This document shows, in pieces, positions 24,602 through 33,504 of a stretch of DNA of 64,000 nt. The stretch comes from Herbiconiux sp. L3-i23 (GTDB lineage: Bacteria; Actinomycetota; Actinomycetes; Actinomycetales; Microbacteriaceae): the NCBI RefSeq assembly GCF_023734115.1, contig NZ_AP025737.1, forward strand, positions 1,302,001 through 1,366,000. Direction: 5' to 3'. How positions within the stretch are numbered: position 1 is the stretch's first letter; the number at the start of each line of letters is the position of its first letter. Under the pieces are notes generated by a model, which searched no databases, was not told the DNA's origin, and saw nothing but the letters and a program-made list of their open reading frames with translations. Both the position numbers and the translations under genes were made by a program.

Positions 24602-25953
24602 GAGCCGGTGAGCGCTCGGAGCGCCTGAGCGAGCACATCGAGGTGCACGTCGACATCCGCCCGAGTCGTGCTGGGTGCCATCAGCGCCATGTTGTGGAAC
24701 GGGGTCAGCAGGATGCCCCGGTTGGCGAGGAACAGGTGCAGGAAGTCTTCCAGCTCACCGTCGGCCGCCTCCGCCGCCTCGGTGCCGGTGCGCGGCGCCG
24801 GGTCGGCGAAACGGTACTCGGCCCGCGCGCCGAGCTGGGTGATCGACCAGGGGAGGCCGAAATCCTCGAACAGGTGCCGCACCCCGTCGGTGTAGTGGGT
24901 GGCGGTGTCGATCATCGTCTCGAAGGCCGCGTCGGTGAGGACCTGTTCGAGCGTCGCTCGCATCGCCGCGACCGACATCGGATTGCCGGCGAGAGTGCCG
25001 CCCACCCCGCCCATGTCGACCAGGTCGAGATCGTCGCGGTCGAGGATGCGGTCGGCCAGCTCTCGTGAGAGCCCGTAGGCGCCGCTCGGGATGCCGCCAC
25101 CGATCGCCTTGCCGATGACGAGGACGTCGGGTTCGAGACCCCACGCCGCCGTCGCCCCGCCGGGGCCCGCGGAGAAGGTGTGGGTCTCGTCGATGATGAG
25201 GAGTGCCCCGTAGCGGCGGGTGAGGTCGCGCACCCGGGCGTGGTAGCCCTCGTCGGGCAGGACGATGCCGATGTTCGTGAGTGCCGGTTCGATGAGGACC
25301 GCCGCGACGTCACCGTCCGCGAGCTGTCTTTCGAGGCCCTCGAGGTCGTTGATCTCGGCGACCCGGCTGGTCTCGGTGACCGGCATGGGCGCGCCGACAT
25401 TGCCGGGCCGGTCGATGCCGGCGCCGCCCGGCCCGGCGACGATGAGGGACTCGTCGACGCTGCCGTGGTAGCAGTAGCTGTGGAAGAGGATCTTGCTGCG
25501 ACCGGTGACCGCCCGCACCAGGCGGATCGCCCACCGGTTCGCGTCGGTCGCCGTGAGCGAGAAGCTCCAGAGGTCGAGACCGAAGCGGCGGTGCAGCTCG
25601 GCGCCGACCCATTCCGCCTCCTCGGTGGGCAGCATCGTGGTGATGCCACCCCGTTCGGCGATGCGGCGGTTCACCGCCTCGACCACCGGCGCGGGCGAGT
25701 GGCCTGCCATCGCCCCGGTGTCCCCGAGGGCGAAGTCGAGGTACTCGTGCCCGTCGATGTCGCGCACCCGGTTGCCGAACCCGCCGTCGAAGTAGAGCGG
25801 GAAACCGCCGGCCTTCTTGTTCATCCACGTCATCGGGACGTTGCCGAAGAGGTGCGTCGCCGCTTCGTACGCCGCCCGCGACCGGGGGTTGCGTTCGGCG
25901 AACGACTCGCGTTCGGTGGCGAGCAGGGTGGTGAGGCGGGCTCTGTCGATCAC
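24580..25953 (-). CDS. Class III PLP-dependent aminotransferase (glutamate-1-semialdehyde aminomutase-like)
   Basis: A 457-residue fold-type-I enzyme. The PLP lysine is K282 in VIGKAIGGGIPSGAYG and the cofactor Asp is D255 in LLIIDETHTF. The N-terminal region DGHEYLDFALGDTGAMAGHSPAPV is typical of GSA-aminomutase-like members. Sequence SLTATDANRWAIRLVRAVTGRSKILFHSYCYHGSVDE fits that subgroup too. The frame is complete. The GTG overlaps the stop of the large nuclease-helicase gene (GTGA). This is unusual company, since the upstream gene acts on nucleic acid. The substrate is not predictable. A true hemL role is unlikely without other haem genes nearby. Confidence 0.85.
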   Translation of the reverse strand: MIDRARLTTLLATERESFAERNPRSRAAYEAATHLFGNVPMTWMNKKAGGFPLYFDGGFGNRVRDIDGHEYLDFALGDTGAMAGHSPAPVVEAVNRRIAERGGITTMLPTEEAEWVGAELHRRFGLDLWSFSLTATDANRWAIRLVRAVTGRSKILFHSYCYHGSVDESLIVAGPGGAGIDRPGNVGAPMPVTETSRVAEINDLEGLERQLADGDVAAVLIEPALTNIGIVLPDEGYHARVRDLTRRYGALLIIDETHTFSAGPGGATAAWGLEPDVLVIGKAIGGGIPSGAYGLSRELADRILDRDDLDLVDMGGVGGTLAGNPMSVAAMRATLEQVLTDAAFETMIDTATHYTDGVRHLFEDFGLPWSITQLGARAEYRFADPAPRTGTEAAEAADGELEDFLHLFLANRGILLTPFHNMALMAPSTTRADVDVHLDVLAQALRALTGSQARASA

Positions 25954-28900
25954 CCGGTCAGTATCGCGGAGTGAGCCGCCTGAGAGCGAGGAACCGCACC
26001 GGTCAGGCGGAGGAAGCCGCTCAACTCGGCGACCCCTTCGGCGGTGTACGGAAGGTAGTCGCGGAGGGCGGGGGAGTGCACGAGGTAGGCCGCCCACTTG
26101 GCCCGTGAGATGGCGACGTTCAGACGGTTGCGCAGCAGCAGGAACGAGATGCCGCGTGGCACATCGGTGGCGGATGACGCGGTCAACGACACGATGGCCA
26201 CCGCCGCCTCCTGCCCCTGGAACTTGTCGACCGTTCCGACCGGGGTGCCGGTGAACCCGGCCTCGTCGAGGCGGGTGCGGAGGAGGCCGACCTGAGCGTT
26301 GTAGGGCGCGACCACGATGATGTCGGAGGGGCGGAGCGGGTCGGCGACCCGTCCGGTGGTCGGGTCGGTCCACTCGCGGCCGACGTGGGCCCGCACGAGG
26401 TCGACGACCGCCGCCGCCTCTTCGGGCGACTCGGTCGCATTGCCCGAGTGCTCGATGCGGATCGGGTGCAACCCGGGTGCGGCCCCATCGAGCCGGCGCT
26501 CGAGGGTCTCGGGGAGCCGCGGGCTCAGCCGTCCCTCGTAGGACAGGTCGGAGACCGCGGCGCACAGCGTCGGGTGCATCCGCCAGCTCTGAGCGAGGAA
26601 GTAGCCGTACTCGGCGGGGAGCACGTCATGACCCGACGACAGCCAGCCGAGCGCCGACGTGTCGATCGGCTCGGGATGGAGCCCCTGACTGACCTGCGGC
26701 AGCTGCTGCGGGTCGCCGAGGAGCAGCAGGTTGCGGGCACTGCCGCCGACGGCGATCGTGTTCGCGAGCGAGAACTGCCCGGCCTCGTCGACGACGAGGA
26801 GATCGAGTCCGTTGCGGGGCACCTGCGACGCGTTCGCGAAGTTCCACGCCGTGCCGCCGAGCACGAAACCGCTCGTGCGACGGTCGAGCTGGAACGGCAC
26901 CATCTGCTTGGGTTCGTCGAGCACCGTCCACGGCGGGGTCGTCTGGTAGCCGGACCGCGGAGGACGCTTGCCGACGAGGTCGGCGGGGACCCCCTCGGCG
27001 ACGATGCGGCGGAGGAGGTTCTCGACCACCTCGTGCGACTGGGCGACCACGCCGATGCGCCATCGGTGCTCGCGCACCAGTTCGGCGATCACCTTGGCGC
27101 CGACGTAGGTCTTGCCCGACCCCGGCGGGCCCTGCACTGCGAGGTAGGAGCGGTCGAGTCGCGAGGTCGCGAGGGCGATCGGCCGCCAGCTCTCGGCGTC
27201 GGTCGGCTCCGGGAGGGCACCGCCGCCGGTGAGGCGGGGAGGGATGCGGCGCAGCAGATCGAGGCTCGGCTCGGCGCGCATCGCCGGCAGATCGTCGCCG
27301 ATCGACTGCCCCCACTCGAGGATCGCGGCGCGCTGGTTCTTCGTCGCGATCGGCGCCGCCGGCGTCAGCGCCAGAGGGAGGGAGCGCCAGGTCTCGCCCT
27401 CGATGCCGGCTCCCTCTTCGATGAGCACGTCGGTGCGTTCGCCCTCGACAATGACCTCGATGACGCGGATGCCGGCATGCTCGCCCCGCTGCCCAGGGGG
27501 CACCGGGTTGCAGCGCGCGGGGAGCGGCTGCTCGTACATGGCGAACGGGTTCGACCCGATGTCGAGCCGGCTGCCGGGGGAGAGACGCCCGCGGAGCACC
27601 AGAGTCCGGGTCGGCTGGCGCCGCCCCTCGTCGACCGACCAGTCGGAGACGATGCGCACCAGGTCGACGACGAAGACGTCACGCTGATCGGCCCATTCCT
27701 CGATAGGGGCGACCTGGCGGTTGTAGTGCTCCCACCAGAAGGTCTTGTCCTCGCGGCGGTGGTACTCGATGGCGGCCGCGGCGAGAGCGAGCGCCGTCTG
27801 GTCGGCGTCCCGGTCGGCCGCGGGAACGCCCTCGACGCTGCGCAGCAGTCGGTTGCGAGCGGCGTCCTCGTCGCGTTCGAGTCGCTCGTTGCGCGGCACA
27901 TCGGGCAGGACGTCGCTGCGTCTCGCCACCCCGCGCTCGTCGGCGCGCTCGATCAGCCAGTTGCGAAGACGGTGAGTGGAGACGCAGTCGTAGCGGTTGT
28001 ACTCCTCGATCTGCGCCAACTGCGCGGCGGCCTCGTCGGCGCGTCCGGCGTCGACGAGCAGCGTGTAGTCGACGTAGGCGGTGATGGAGTCGGCCGCGTT
28101 GGTGACGTCGCTCTCGCGCAGCTCGTCGCCCATGTACAGCGGCTCGAGCTTCTTCAGGCTGTACGAGCGCTCGGAGATGCGGATGGACCGTTTGACGACG
28201 GGGTAGAGGTCGACGAACACGTGCTCGCGCAGCAGCTCGTCGAGGATCGCCTCGCCGACGCCGTACCTCGAGCACAGCAGCTGCAGGTGGGCCCGCTCGT
28301 AGTCGGCGTAGTGGTAGATGTGCAGGCCGGGGTGCCGCGCCCGCCGGCGCTGCACGTAGTCGAGGAAGTCGAGAAGCGCCTGCTTCTCACCCGCCCGGTC
28401 GTGCGCCCAGAACGCGCGGAAGTGCTCGGGCTCGTTCGGCTCGTGCTCGACGACGCCGAAGAGGTAGTCGAGCCCCCAGTCGCGACCGTGCTCGTCGCTC
28501 CAGAGCGGGTCGCCCTCGAAGTCGAAGAAGATGTCGCCCTCGTCGGGTGCGGGCAGCGCGGCGAGGCCCATGGAGTCGTACACGTGGTACGCGACCCGGG
28601 CCCGTTCGCCCGGTTCGTGCGGCGGCGCCTCGAGCTGCATCCGCGCCTGATCGCGCAGCTTCTCGAACGTCGCGGGACCGATGCCCGGCACGAGATCGGC
28701 GCGTGCCGCGAGTTCGTCGATCGTGCGGACCCCCGCCGCGGCGAGATGCGCGCGCTGGCCCGCACGCAGGCCGGCGACGAGGAGGACGTCGCGGGTCGCC
28801 TCGACCTGCACGGTGCACTCGGCGCACCGGCCGCAAGCGACGTAGCCGTCGGCGCCCCAGGCGATCGGAGCGGTATCGGCGACACGGGCGTCGATCATCG

Positions 28901-29525
28901 CCCTCAGGCGGGCCATGCGGTCGAGGAAGACGGGCTCGACCTCGTCGAGGCGATGCGTGGTGAGGGTGCCGTCGCCGAGGATGAGATGCACCTCGTCGTC
29001 GACGGGGATGCCGATGCGGCGCAGTTGACCGGCGTAGGCGGCGAGCTGCATCATCGCGGTGATCTTCGCCTTGCGCGCGAGCTTGGTGTCGTACACCGCG
29101 AACCGGGGGAGCCCGCCCTCGTCGCCGGTGCGCACGAGGAAGTCGGCGAACCCGACGAAGCCCTCGTCGACGAACGTGGCCTGGTACACGACCTCGGCCC
29201 CGTCGCGGAGCGCCTCGAGCGTTGCGGCCATCGCCTCGCGGAGCGCGTCGAGATCGCCCTTCGACGCCGGTTCGGCGATCTCGGCCACCCCGCCCGAAGT
29301 CCCGGGCGTGTACGGGCCGAAGCTCTCACGGAAGCGGCCGAGCTCGCGCTGTTCGTGCTCGCCGCCCAGCACGCTCGCGCGCTCGAGCATCGCATCGACC
29401 GGCTCGGGGACGGCCTCGATGCGGCCGAGCTTCGCGTCGAGACGGCGCATGAGCGCCCACTCGCACGTGACGGCGGCGGTCAGGTCTGACGCGCTCGTGA
29501 AGACGACGTCATCGCGGACGAACAT
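25950..29525 (-). CDS. TM0106-type RecB-like nuclease fused to UPF1/DNA2-like helicase
   Basis: A 1191-residue protein in three parts. Residues 1-240 are a Cas4/RecB-like nuclease: DTKLARKAK and QLAAYAGQL provide the D-x-K and Q-x3-Y motifs, and Cys near 22 with CGRCAEC near 231-237 could hold an iron-sulfur cluster. Residues about 330-520 resemble a DEDD-type RNase H-like exonuclease (FFDFEGDPLW; IYHYADYERAHL; EYNRYDCVSTHRLRNWL). From about 780 on comes a superfamily-1 helicase (GPPGSGKT near 800; LDLLVVDEAGQFSL; GDPQQLPQV; GTVDKFQGQEAAVAI). TM0106-family members are probable DNA end-processing or defence-related enzymes without a defined role. Confidence 0.85.
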   Translation of the reverse strand: MFVRDDVVFTSASDLTAAVTCEWALMRRLDAKLGRIEAVPEPVDAMLERASVLGGEHEQRELGRFRESFGPYTPGTSGGVAEIAEPASKGDLDALREAMAATLEALRDGAEVVYQATFVDEGFVGFADFLVRTGDEGGLPRFAVYDTKLARKAKITAMMQLAAYAGQLRRIGIPVDDEVHLILGDGTLTTHRLDEVEPVFLDRMARLRAMIDARVADTAPIAWGADGYVACGRCAECTVQVEATRDVLLVAGLRAGQRAHLAAAGVRTIDELAARADLVPGIGPATFEKLRDQARMQLEAPPHEPGERARVAYHVYDSMGLAALPAPDEGDIFFDFEGDPLWSDEHGRDWGLDYLFGVVEHEPNEPEHFRAFWAHDRAGEKQALLDFLDYVQRRRARHPGLHIYHYADYERAHLQLLCSRYGVGEAILDELLREHVFVDLYPVVKRSIRISERSYSLKKLEPLYMGDELRESDVTNAADSITAYVDYTLLVDAGRADEAAAQLAQIEEYNRYDCVSTHRLRNWLIERADERGVARRSDVLPDVPRNERLERDEDAARNRLLRSVEGVPAADRDADQTALALAAAAIEYHRREDKTFWWEHYNRQVAPIEEWADQRDVFVVDLVRIVSDWSVDEGRRQPTRTLVLRGRLSPGSRLDIGSNPFAMYEQPLPARCNPVPPGQRGEHAGIRVIEVIVEGERTDVLIEEGAGIEGETWRSLPLALTPAAPIATKNQRAAILEWGQSIGDDLPAMRAEPSLDLLRRIPPRLTGGGALPEPTDAESWRPIALATSRLDRSYLAVQGPPGSGKTYVGAKVIAELVREHRWRIGVVAQSHEVVENLLRRIVAEGVPADLVGKRPPRSGYQTTPPWTVLDEPKQMVPFQLDRRTSGFVLGGTAWNFANASQVPRNGLDLLVVDEAGQFSLANTIAVGGSARNLLLLGDPQQLPQVSQGLHPEPIDTSALGWLSSGHDVLPAEYGYFLAQSWRMHPTLCAAVSDLSYEGRLSPRLPETLERRLDGAAPGLHPIRIEHSGNATESPEEAAAVVDLVRAHVGREWTDPTTGRVADPLRPSDIIVVAPYNAQVGLLRTRLDEAGFTGTPVGTVDKFQGQEAAVAIVSLTASSATDVPRGISFLLLRNRLNVAISRAKWAAYLVHSPALRDYLPYTAEGVAELSGFLRLTGAVPRSQAAHSAILTG

Positions 29526-29596
29526 CGCGGCCTCCTTCCAGGATCGACCTGCTGAAGCTAACAGCAGCCGCCGACACCGGAGGGGGCCGCGGATGC

Positions 29597-29785
29597 TCAG
29601 TCGAAGATCGCCGCGCTGACGCCCGTGGGGCCGTCGTAGGTCTTGTCCGGGATGCCGCGGAGGGCTTCGAGGACCTCGTCGCTCGCGCCCGACGACTCGG
29701 CGTTGCTCACCAACGCTTCCTTGTCGGCCGGATAGTCGACGCCTCCGAGCGCCTTCTGGATGTCGATGGGGCTGACGTCCGCCAT
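29597..29785 (-). CDS. DUF2795 domain small protein
   Basis: A 62-residue protein, DIQKALGGVDYPADKEALVSNAE followed by DEVLEALRGIPDKTYDG. This is the DUF2795 pattern seen in many actinobacterial and cyanobacterial small proteins of unknown function. The ATG is preceded by GGAAAGGA at good distance. It follows the baeRF gene on the same strand after a CT-rich 67-bp spacer. Confidence 0.75.
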   Translation of the reverse strand: MADVSPIDIQKALGGVDYPADKEALVSNAESSGASDEVLEALRGIPDKTYDGPTGVSAAIFD

Positions 29786-29852
29786 ATGTCGTCCTTTCCG
29801 TTCTCTTCTTGTTCTTCTTCTTCTTCGGATCGCTTCTTCTTGGATCTCTCCG

Positions 29853-30989
29853 TCAGGAGGGCGTGCCCGGCCAGCGGAGCAGGGCCGCGGCCCCGCCACC
29901 GCCCGGAAGCTGCGACGCGGTCACGAAGCGGATGTCCGCGTCGGTGATGATCGCCGCGCGGGCGAGCGCCTCTGCGGCGGGAACGGGCGCGATGATGCCG
30001 GCGGGTGCGGCGTCCTCGGGTGCCGTGGCGACCCAGGGGACGTCATCGAGCGCGAGCAGCGTGCGGTCGCCGAGCGAGTCCGGGTCGAGGAACAGCGTCT
30101 CGACCTGAGCCTGGCGCAGCGCGTGGACGACCCAGCCCACCCCGGTGACCCCCGAGCTGTCGCCACGGCCCACCTCCTGGCGCAGGCGGTCGAGGCGGGA
30201 GTCGAGGTCGGCGGCGCACAGCGCGTCGATGCGCTGCTCGACGAACTCCTGCAGGACGGTGGGCGAGGCGCCATCCGCGCGGGTGTGCACGGGGAGCTCC
30301 TCCACGAGCGCGCGGGTCGCGGGCGCGAACGCGTCGAGGAGGAGCTGGCGTGCGCGCACATCGCCGCTCACGACCACCAGGCGGGGACGGTGCTCGAGGA
30401 CGAGCGCGTCGACGGCCGCCGCCAGCTGGGTCTCGTTCTGTTTCCAGATCTCCTCGCTGTGGTGCTGCCAGCGCAGGTGCGACCAGCCGCCCATCTGCAC
30501 CTTGGGGAGGCTGTCGGTGCGGCCCTGCACCGTCTCGGTCAGTTCGGCCGCGACGGAGCCGGTGCGGTACAGGGCGATATCGCCCGCGTCGCGTCCGGCC
30601 TCGACCACGAGGTAGCACATCTCCAGGCGCCGCTGTCGCAGCAGCGGCACCAGCAGGGGGAGCGGACCGTACGCCGCGAGCTCTTCGACCGGTGGCGTCC
30701 CCGGGATGGCGTCCGCGAAATCGATGCGGTCCCCGTGGGCCAACAGGCACCGGGTGAGCGGACTCGGCATCCCCAGCGGTTCGAGGAGCGCGTCCTCGAT
30801 GCGGTCGATGAGACCGTCGGGCGCGCCCTCCTTGCCGAGCGCATCGCGCACGGACCGGCGCCGCGACGCTGCGAGACCCGCCGGATCGGACCGGTCTCCC
30901 GAGACATCGACGACCACGCTCACCCACGGCCCCGGCGTCCGCACCAGTTCCGACAGTCGTTCTTTCACCCCTGCTCCGGCGTCCGCCAC
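29853..30989 (-). CDS. baeRF/Vms1-like (Rv2629-type) family protein
   Basis: A 378-residue protein matching bacterial archaeo-eukaryotic release factor (baeRF) proteins such as M. tuberculosis Rv2629. PWVSVVVDVSGD stands at the N terminus, YLVVEAGRDAGDIALYRTG in the middle domain, KVQMGGWSHLRWQHHSEEIW at the characteristic turn, and LVVVSGDVRARQLLLDAF and VETLFLDPDSLGDRTLLAL in the eRF1-3-like C-terminal domain. Family members are proposed to act on stalled peptidyl-tRNA or ribosomes under stress. The GTG start has AAGGA upstream. It sits with stress-type small genes and DUF2795. Confidence 0.8.
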   Translation of the reverse strand: MADAGAGVKERLSELVRTPGPWVSVVVDVSGDRSDPAGLAASRRRSVRDALGKEGAPDGLIDRIEDALLEPLGMPSPLTRCLLAHGDRIDFADAIPGTPPVEELAAYGPLPLLVPLLRQRRLEMCYLVVEAGRDAGDIALYRTGSVAAELTETVQGRTDSLPKVQMGGWSHLRWQHHSEEIWKQNETQLAAAVDALVLEHRPRLVVVSGDVRARQLLLDAFAPATRALVEELPVHTRADGASPTVLQEFVEQRIDALCAADLDSRLDRLRQEVGRGDSSGVTGVGWVVHALRQAQVETLFLDPDSLGDRTLLALDDVPWVATAPEDAAPAGIIAPVPAAEALARAAIITDADIRFVTASQLPGGGGAAALLRWPGTPS

Positions 30990-31026
30990 TGCAGTTCCTT
31001 CCTCTTCGTCCCTCGCCCGCGGTCCG

Positions 31027-31248
31027 TCAGTCCTGGTCGGTCGCGCCGGGGCGCGTGCTGTCCTGCAGGTCCCCGTCGACGCCCAGCGCCTGCGCGGCCT
31101 CCGCGTCGTCGGTGTCGTCGGGAAGCGCGGTGCTCTGCCGCCATTCCTCGACGTGTCCCGACCCGTGTCCCTGCACGACGGACTGCGCCTCGTGCTTCAG
31201 CTCGTCGTCACGCTGCTGTCCGTGGGTCCCGCTCGATTGCGAACTCAT
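31027..31248 (-). CDS. Small hydrophilic acidic protein (73 residues)
   Basis: It begins MSSQSSGTHGQQRDDELKHE and ends with an Asp-rich tail (GVDGDLQDSTRPGATDQD). It has no hydrophobic segment and is probably disordered. GTGAGGAG precedes the ATG. The KHEAQSVVQGHGSGHVEEWRQ part is seen in small actinobacterial stress-associated proteins, but I cannot name a family. It stands just upstream of the baeRF gene and could share its message. Confidence 0.6.
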   Translation of the reverse strand: MSSQSSGTHGQQRDDELKHEAQSVVQGHGSGHVEEWRQSTALPDDTDDAEAAQALGVDGDLQDSTRPGATDQD

Positions 31249-31294
31249 CGCTTCTCCTCACTCGTCGTCGTCGATCGACGCACTGAACGCGCGC

Positions 31295-31540
31295 CTAGGC
31301 CTCCGGGTCGCCGAACTCGCCGTCGGAGACCTGCGGCGCGGCGGCCTCCGGCTCGCTCGCACCCGGCTCGGTGCCGAGCGCCGCCGTGTCGACGTTCACG
31401 CCGACCGGGCGGTCGGGATGCGTCGGCTCGGCCGCCTCGACGTCCTCGGTCGTCGATGCGACCGCGGCGACCGACGCGACAGTCGGGGGAGATGCCACCT
31501 CGGTGTGCTCCGGTCGGCCGTCGTGTGCGCTCGTGCTCAT
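31295..31540 (-). CDS. Small acidic protein (81 residues)
   Basis: It begins MSTSAHDGRPEHTEVASPPT and is rich in Ala, Glu, Pro and Asp, with a likely disordered chain. The inner of two in-frame ATGs is chosen because GAGGAGG is 7 bases before it but only 1 base before the outer. The function is unknown. It is first in a same-strand run with the 73-residue protein, baeRF and DUF2795. Confidence 0.55.
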   Translation of the reverse strand: MSTSAHDGRPEHTEVASPPTVASVAAVASTTEDVEAAEPTHPDRPVGVNVDTAALGTEPGASEPEAAAPQVSDGEFGDPEA

Positions 31541-31769
31541 GGGCATGCCTCCTCGCGTCGTGGTGTGCCAAGCCAACGCCTCGCCCCCGCCGGGCGGCAA
31601 GCCGGTCCCGGCGACTCGCCGCCAAGGCCCCGGGGATTCACAGGGACGCGGAATCGGCGCCCGTTTCTCCCACCCCGTCATCGGCATCCACTCAGCCACT
31701 GAGGCGGGAGGTACGCCTAGATTCTCGTTCCTTGCGACGTGCGAACCGCGCGCGACGTGGGAGGGAACG

Positions 31770-32564
31770 ATGACGGTCGGAAACAGAACCGGGGGACGCC
31801 GGGCGCGCGCCGGTGACGCGGTGCTCACCCGCAACGTGGCGCCCGGAGTGCATCGGCTGGCGCACGCGTTCGTCAACTGCTACCTCCTGGTGGAGGGCGA
31901 CGAGGTGACGATCGTCGACGCAGCGCTGCCCAAGACGTGGGCCCTGCTGCCCGCCGCCCTCGAGGCGATCGGGGCCGACCGGCGGGCGGTCAAGGCGCTG
32001 GTTCTGACCCACGCCCACTTCGACCATCTCGGATTCGCGCGTCGGATGCACGAGCAGTGGCGCGTGCCCGTCTTCGGCCACCCGATCGAGGACTACATCG
32101 CCGCCCACCCCTACCGCTACGCGCACGAGAACCCGCGGGCGATCTACCCGATCGCGCACCCGCGGGGCATCCCGATCCTGACCCGCATGGCGGCCGCCGG
32201 CGCCTTCGGAGTGCGCGGCATCGAGTCGCTCCGAGGATTCGCGCCGGGAGACGTCCTCCCCGTCCCCGGTTCGCCTCGCGTGGTGTTCTCACCCGGCCAC
32301 ACCTACGGGCACAGCGCCCTCCACCTGCCCGAACGCGACGCGCTGCTCTCGGGCGATGCGCTCGTCACCCTCGACCCGTACACGGGCAGGACGGGGCCGC
32401 GCATCGTCGCCGGTGCCGCGACCGCGGACAGCGCCCTCGCCCTCGCCTCGCTCGACGCCCTCGCGGCCACCGAGGCGCGCATCGTTCTGCCCGGTCACGG
32501 CGAGCCGTGGCGGGCGGGGGTGCGCAGCGCGGTCGCCCTCGCCCGCTCGGCCGGACGGGCCTAG
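31770..32564 (+). CDS. MBL-fold metallo-hydrolase
   Basis: A 264-residue metallo-beta-lactamase-fold protein with motif HAHFDHLG, VVFSPGHTYGHSALHL (His ligand), LLSGDALVTLDP (bridging Asp) and IVLPGHGEPW (last His). All metal ligands are present, so it is probably an active hydrolase of the glyoxalase II/lactonase type. No signal peptide is seen. GGGAGGGAACG stands before the ATG. The stop shares the palindrome CTAG with the convergent glycosyltransferase gene. Confidence 0.83.
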   Translation: MTVGNRTGGRRARAGDAVLTRNVAPGVHRLAHAFVNCYLLVEGDEVTIVDAALPKTWALLPAALEAIGADRRAVKALVLTHAHFDHLGFARRMHEQWRVPVFGHPIEDYIAAHPYRYAHENPRAIYPIAHPRGIPILTRMAAAGAFGVRGIESLRGFAPGDVLPVPGSPRVVFSPGHTYGHSALHLPERDALLSGDALVTLDPYTGRTGPRIVAGAATADSALALASLDALAATEARIVLPGHGEPWRAGVRSAVALARSAGRA

Positions 32565-33325
32565 ACGGTCCGCAGACGCCGTCGAAGCGCTCGGCCGGAG
32601 AGCCTCGCCCAGCGCAGCGGCGGCAGGTCGTGGGGCCAGTGCACGAACACCGAGCGGAACCCCCGCGCCAGACGGGTGAACGCTCCGCCGCGCAGCGGAT
32701 CGGCGGAGATGCCGACCGTGAGGGCGGGATCGAACACGATCCTCGCGCGCTCGCCGACGTGGAAGCTGAGGTCCATGTCGTCGTGGAGGTCGGGCGTCAG
32801 GTGCACGTCGTCTCGGATCGCCCGCCACAGGCCGCTCCGGACCGCGAGGTTCGATCCGAAGAGCGGCGGATGTCCGAGGGCCGTGCCCGCAGCGAGGCGG
32901 TAGGCGCCCATGTACGCCCACGACAGGGGGCGATCGAACGCGCGGGCGACGCCGGTCAGACCGTAGAAGCGACCCGGACCGCTGACGGCGCCGACGTGCG
33001 GGTCGTCGAACGCGTCCACCATCCGCTCGAGCCAGTCGCCGGGGAGTCGCGAGTCGGCGTCGCAGCGGGCGATCAGGTCGCCGCGCGCGGCGTCGAACCC
33101 CGTCGCCGCCGCGGCCGGGATCCCCGGTCGCCCCTCGGGCACCACCCGGGCGCCCATCGCCCGGGCGACCGACCCGACATCGCGCGAACTCGCATTGTCG
33201 ACGACCACCACCTCGTCGGCCGGTCGCGTCTGCCGGGACAGGTCGACGAGGCAGCGGCGGAGCTCCTCGACATCGTCCTTGACCGGGATGACGACGCTGA
33301 TCGTCTCGATGCGCTGACGGGGCAT
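32561..33325 (-). CDS. Family 2 glycosyltransferase
   Basis: A 254-residue GT-A-fold enzyme. It has ISVVIPVKDDVEELRRCLVDLSRQTRPADEVVVVDNASS at the N terminus and IARCDADSRLPGDWLERM with the D-x-D nucleotide-metal motif. The acceptor region FGSNLAVRSGLWRAI and DLHDDMDLSFHV holds the likely catalytic Asp residues. There is no membrane helix, so it is a cytosolic or peripheral enzyme. Donor and acceptor are unknown. The ribosome site is weak. It ends tail to tail with the MBL gene. Confidence 0.83.
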   Translation of the reverse strand: MPRQRIETISVVIPVKDDVEELRRCLVDLSRQTRPADEVVVVDNASSRDVGSVARAMGARVVPEGRPGIPAAAATGFDAARGDLIARCDADSRLPGDWLERMVDAFDDPHVGAVSGPGRFYGLTGVARAFDRPLSWAYMGAYRLAAGTALGHPPLFGSNLAVRSGLWRAIRDDVHLTPDLHDDMDLSFHVGERARIVFDPALTVGISADPLRGGAFTRLARGFRSVFVHWPHDLPPLRWARLSGRALRRRLRTV

Positions 33326-33504
33326 GGGGGAACTGGATCCTCTTCTTCCGTATCGACGGCACGCGCCCCCGTCAAGGGGCGCGTGCGGATGCTCGGAAAG
33401 TCTGTCTCGGCTTCCAGGGAGTGGTCCGAGAACGCCCAGCGGAACCCCTTGGTATGGATGCGCGGGCAATCGCCTGCGAGTCGAAACCCCGAGATTGGAC
33501 ACGC

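Noticed and set aside
24580-25953. Calling the aminotransferase hemL (glutamate-1-semialdehyde aminomutase)
   Set aside because: It belongs to that subgroup by sequence, but there are no tetrapyrrole genes around it and many paralogues have other substrates.
26385-29489. A 1034-codon plus-strand open frame opposite the nuclease-helicase gene
   Set aside because: Antisense shadow: the minus-strand protein has clear nuclease and helicase motifs, and the plus-strand translation has none.
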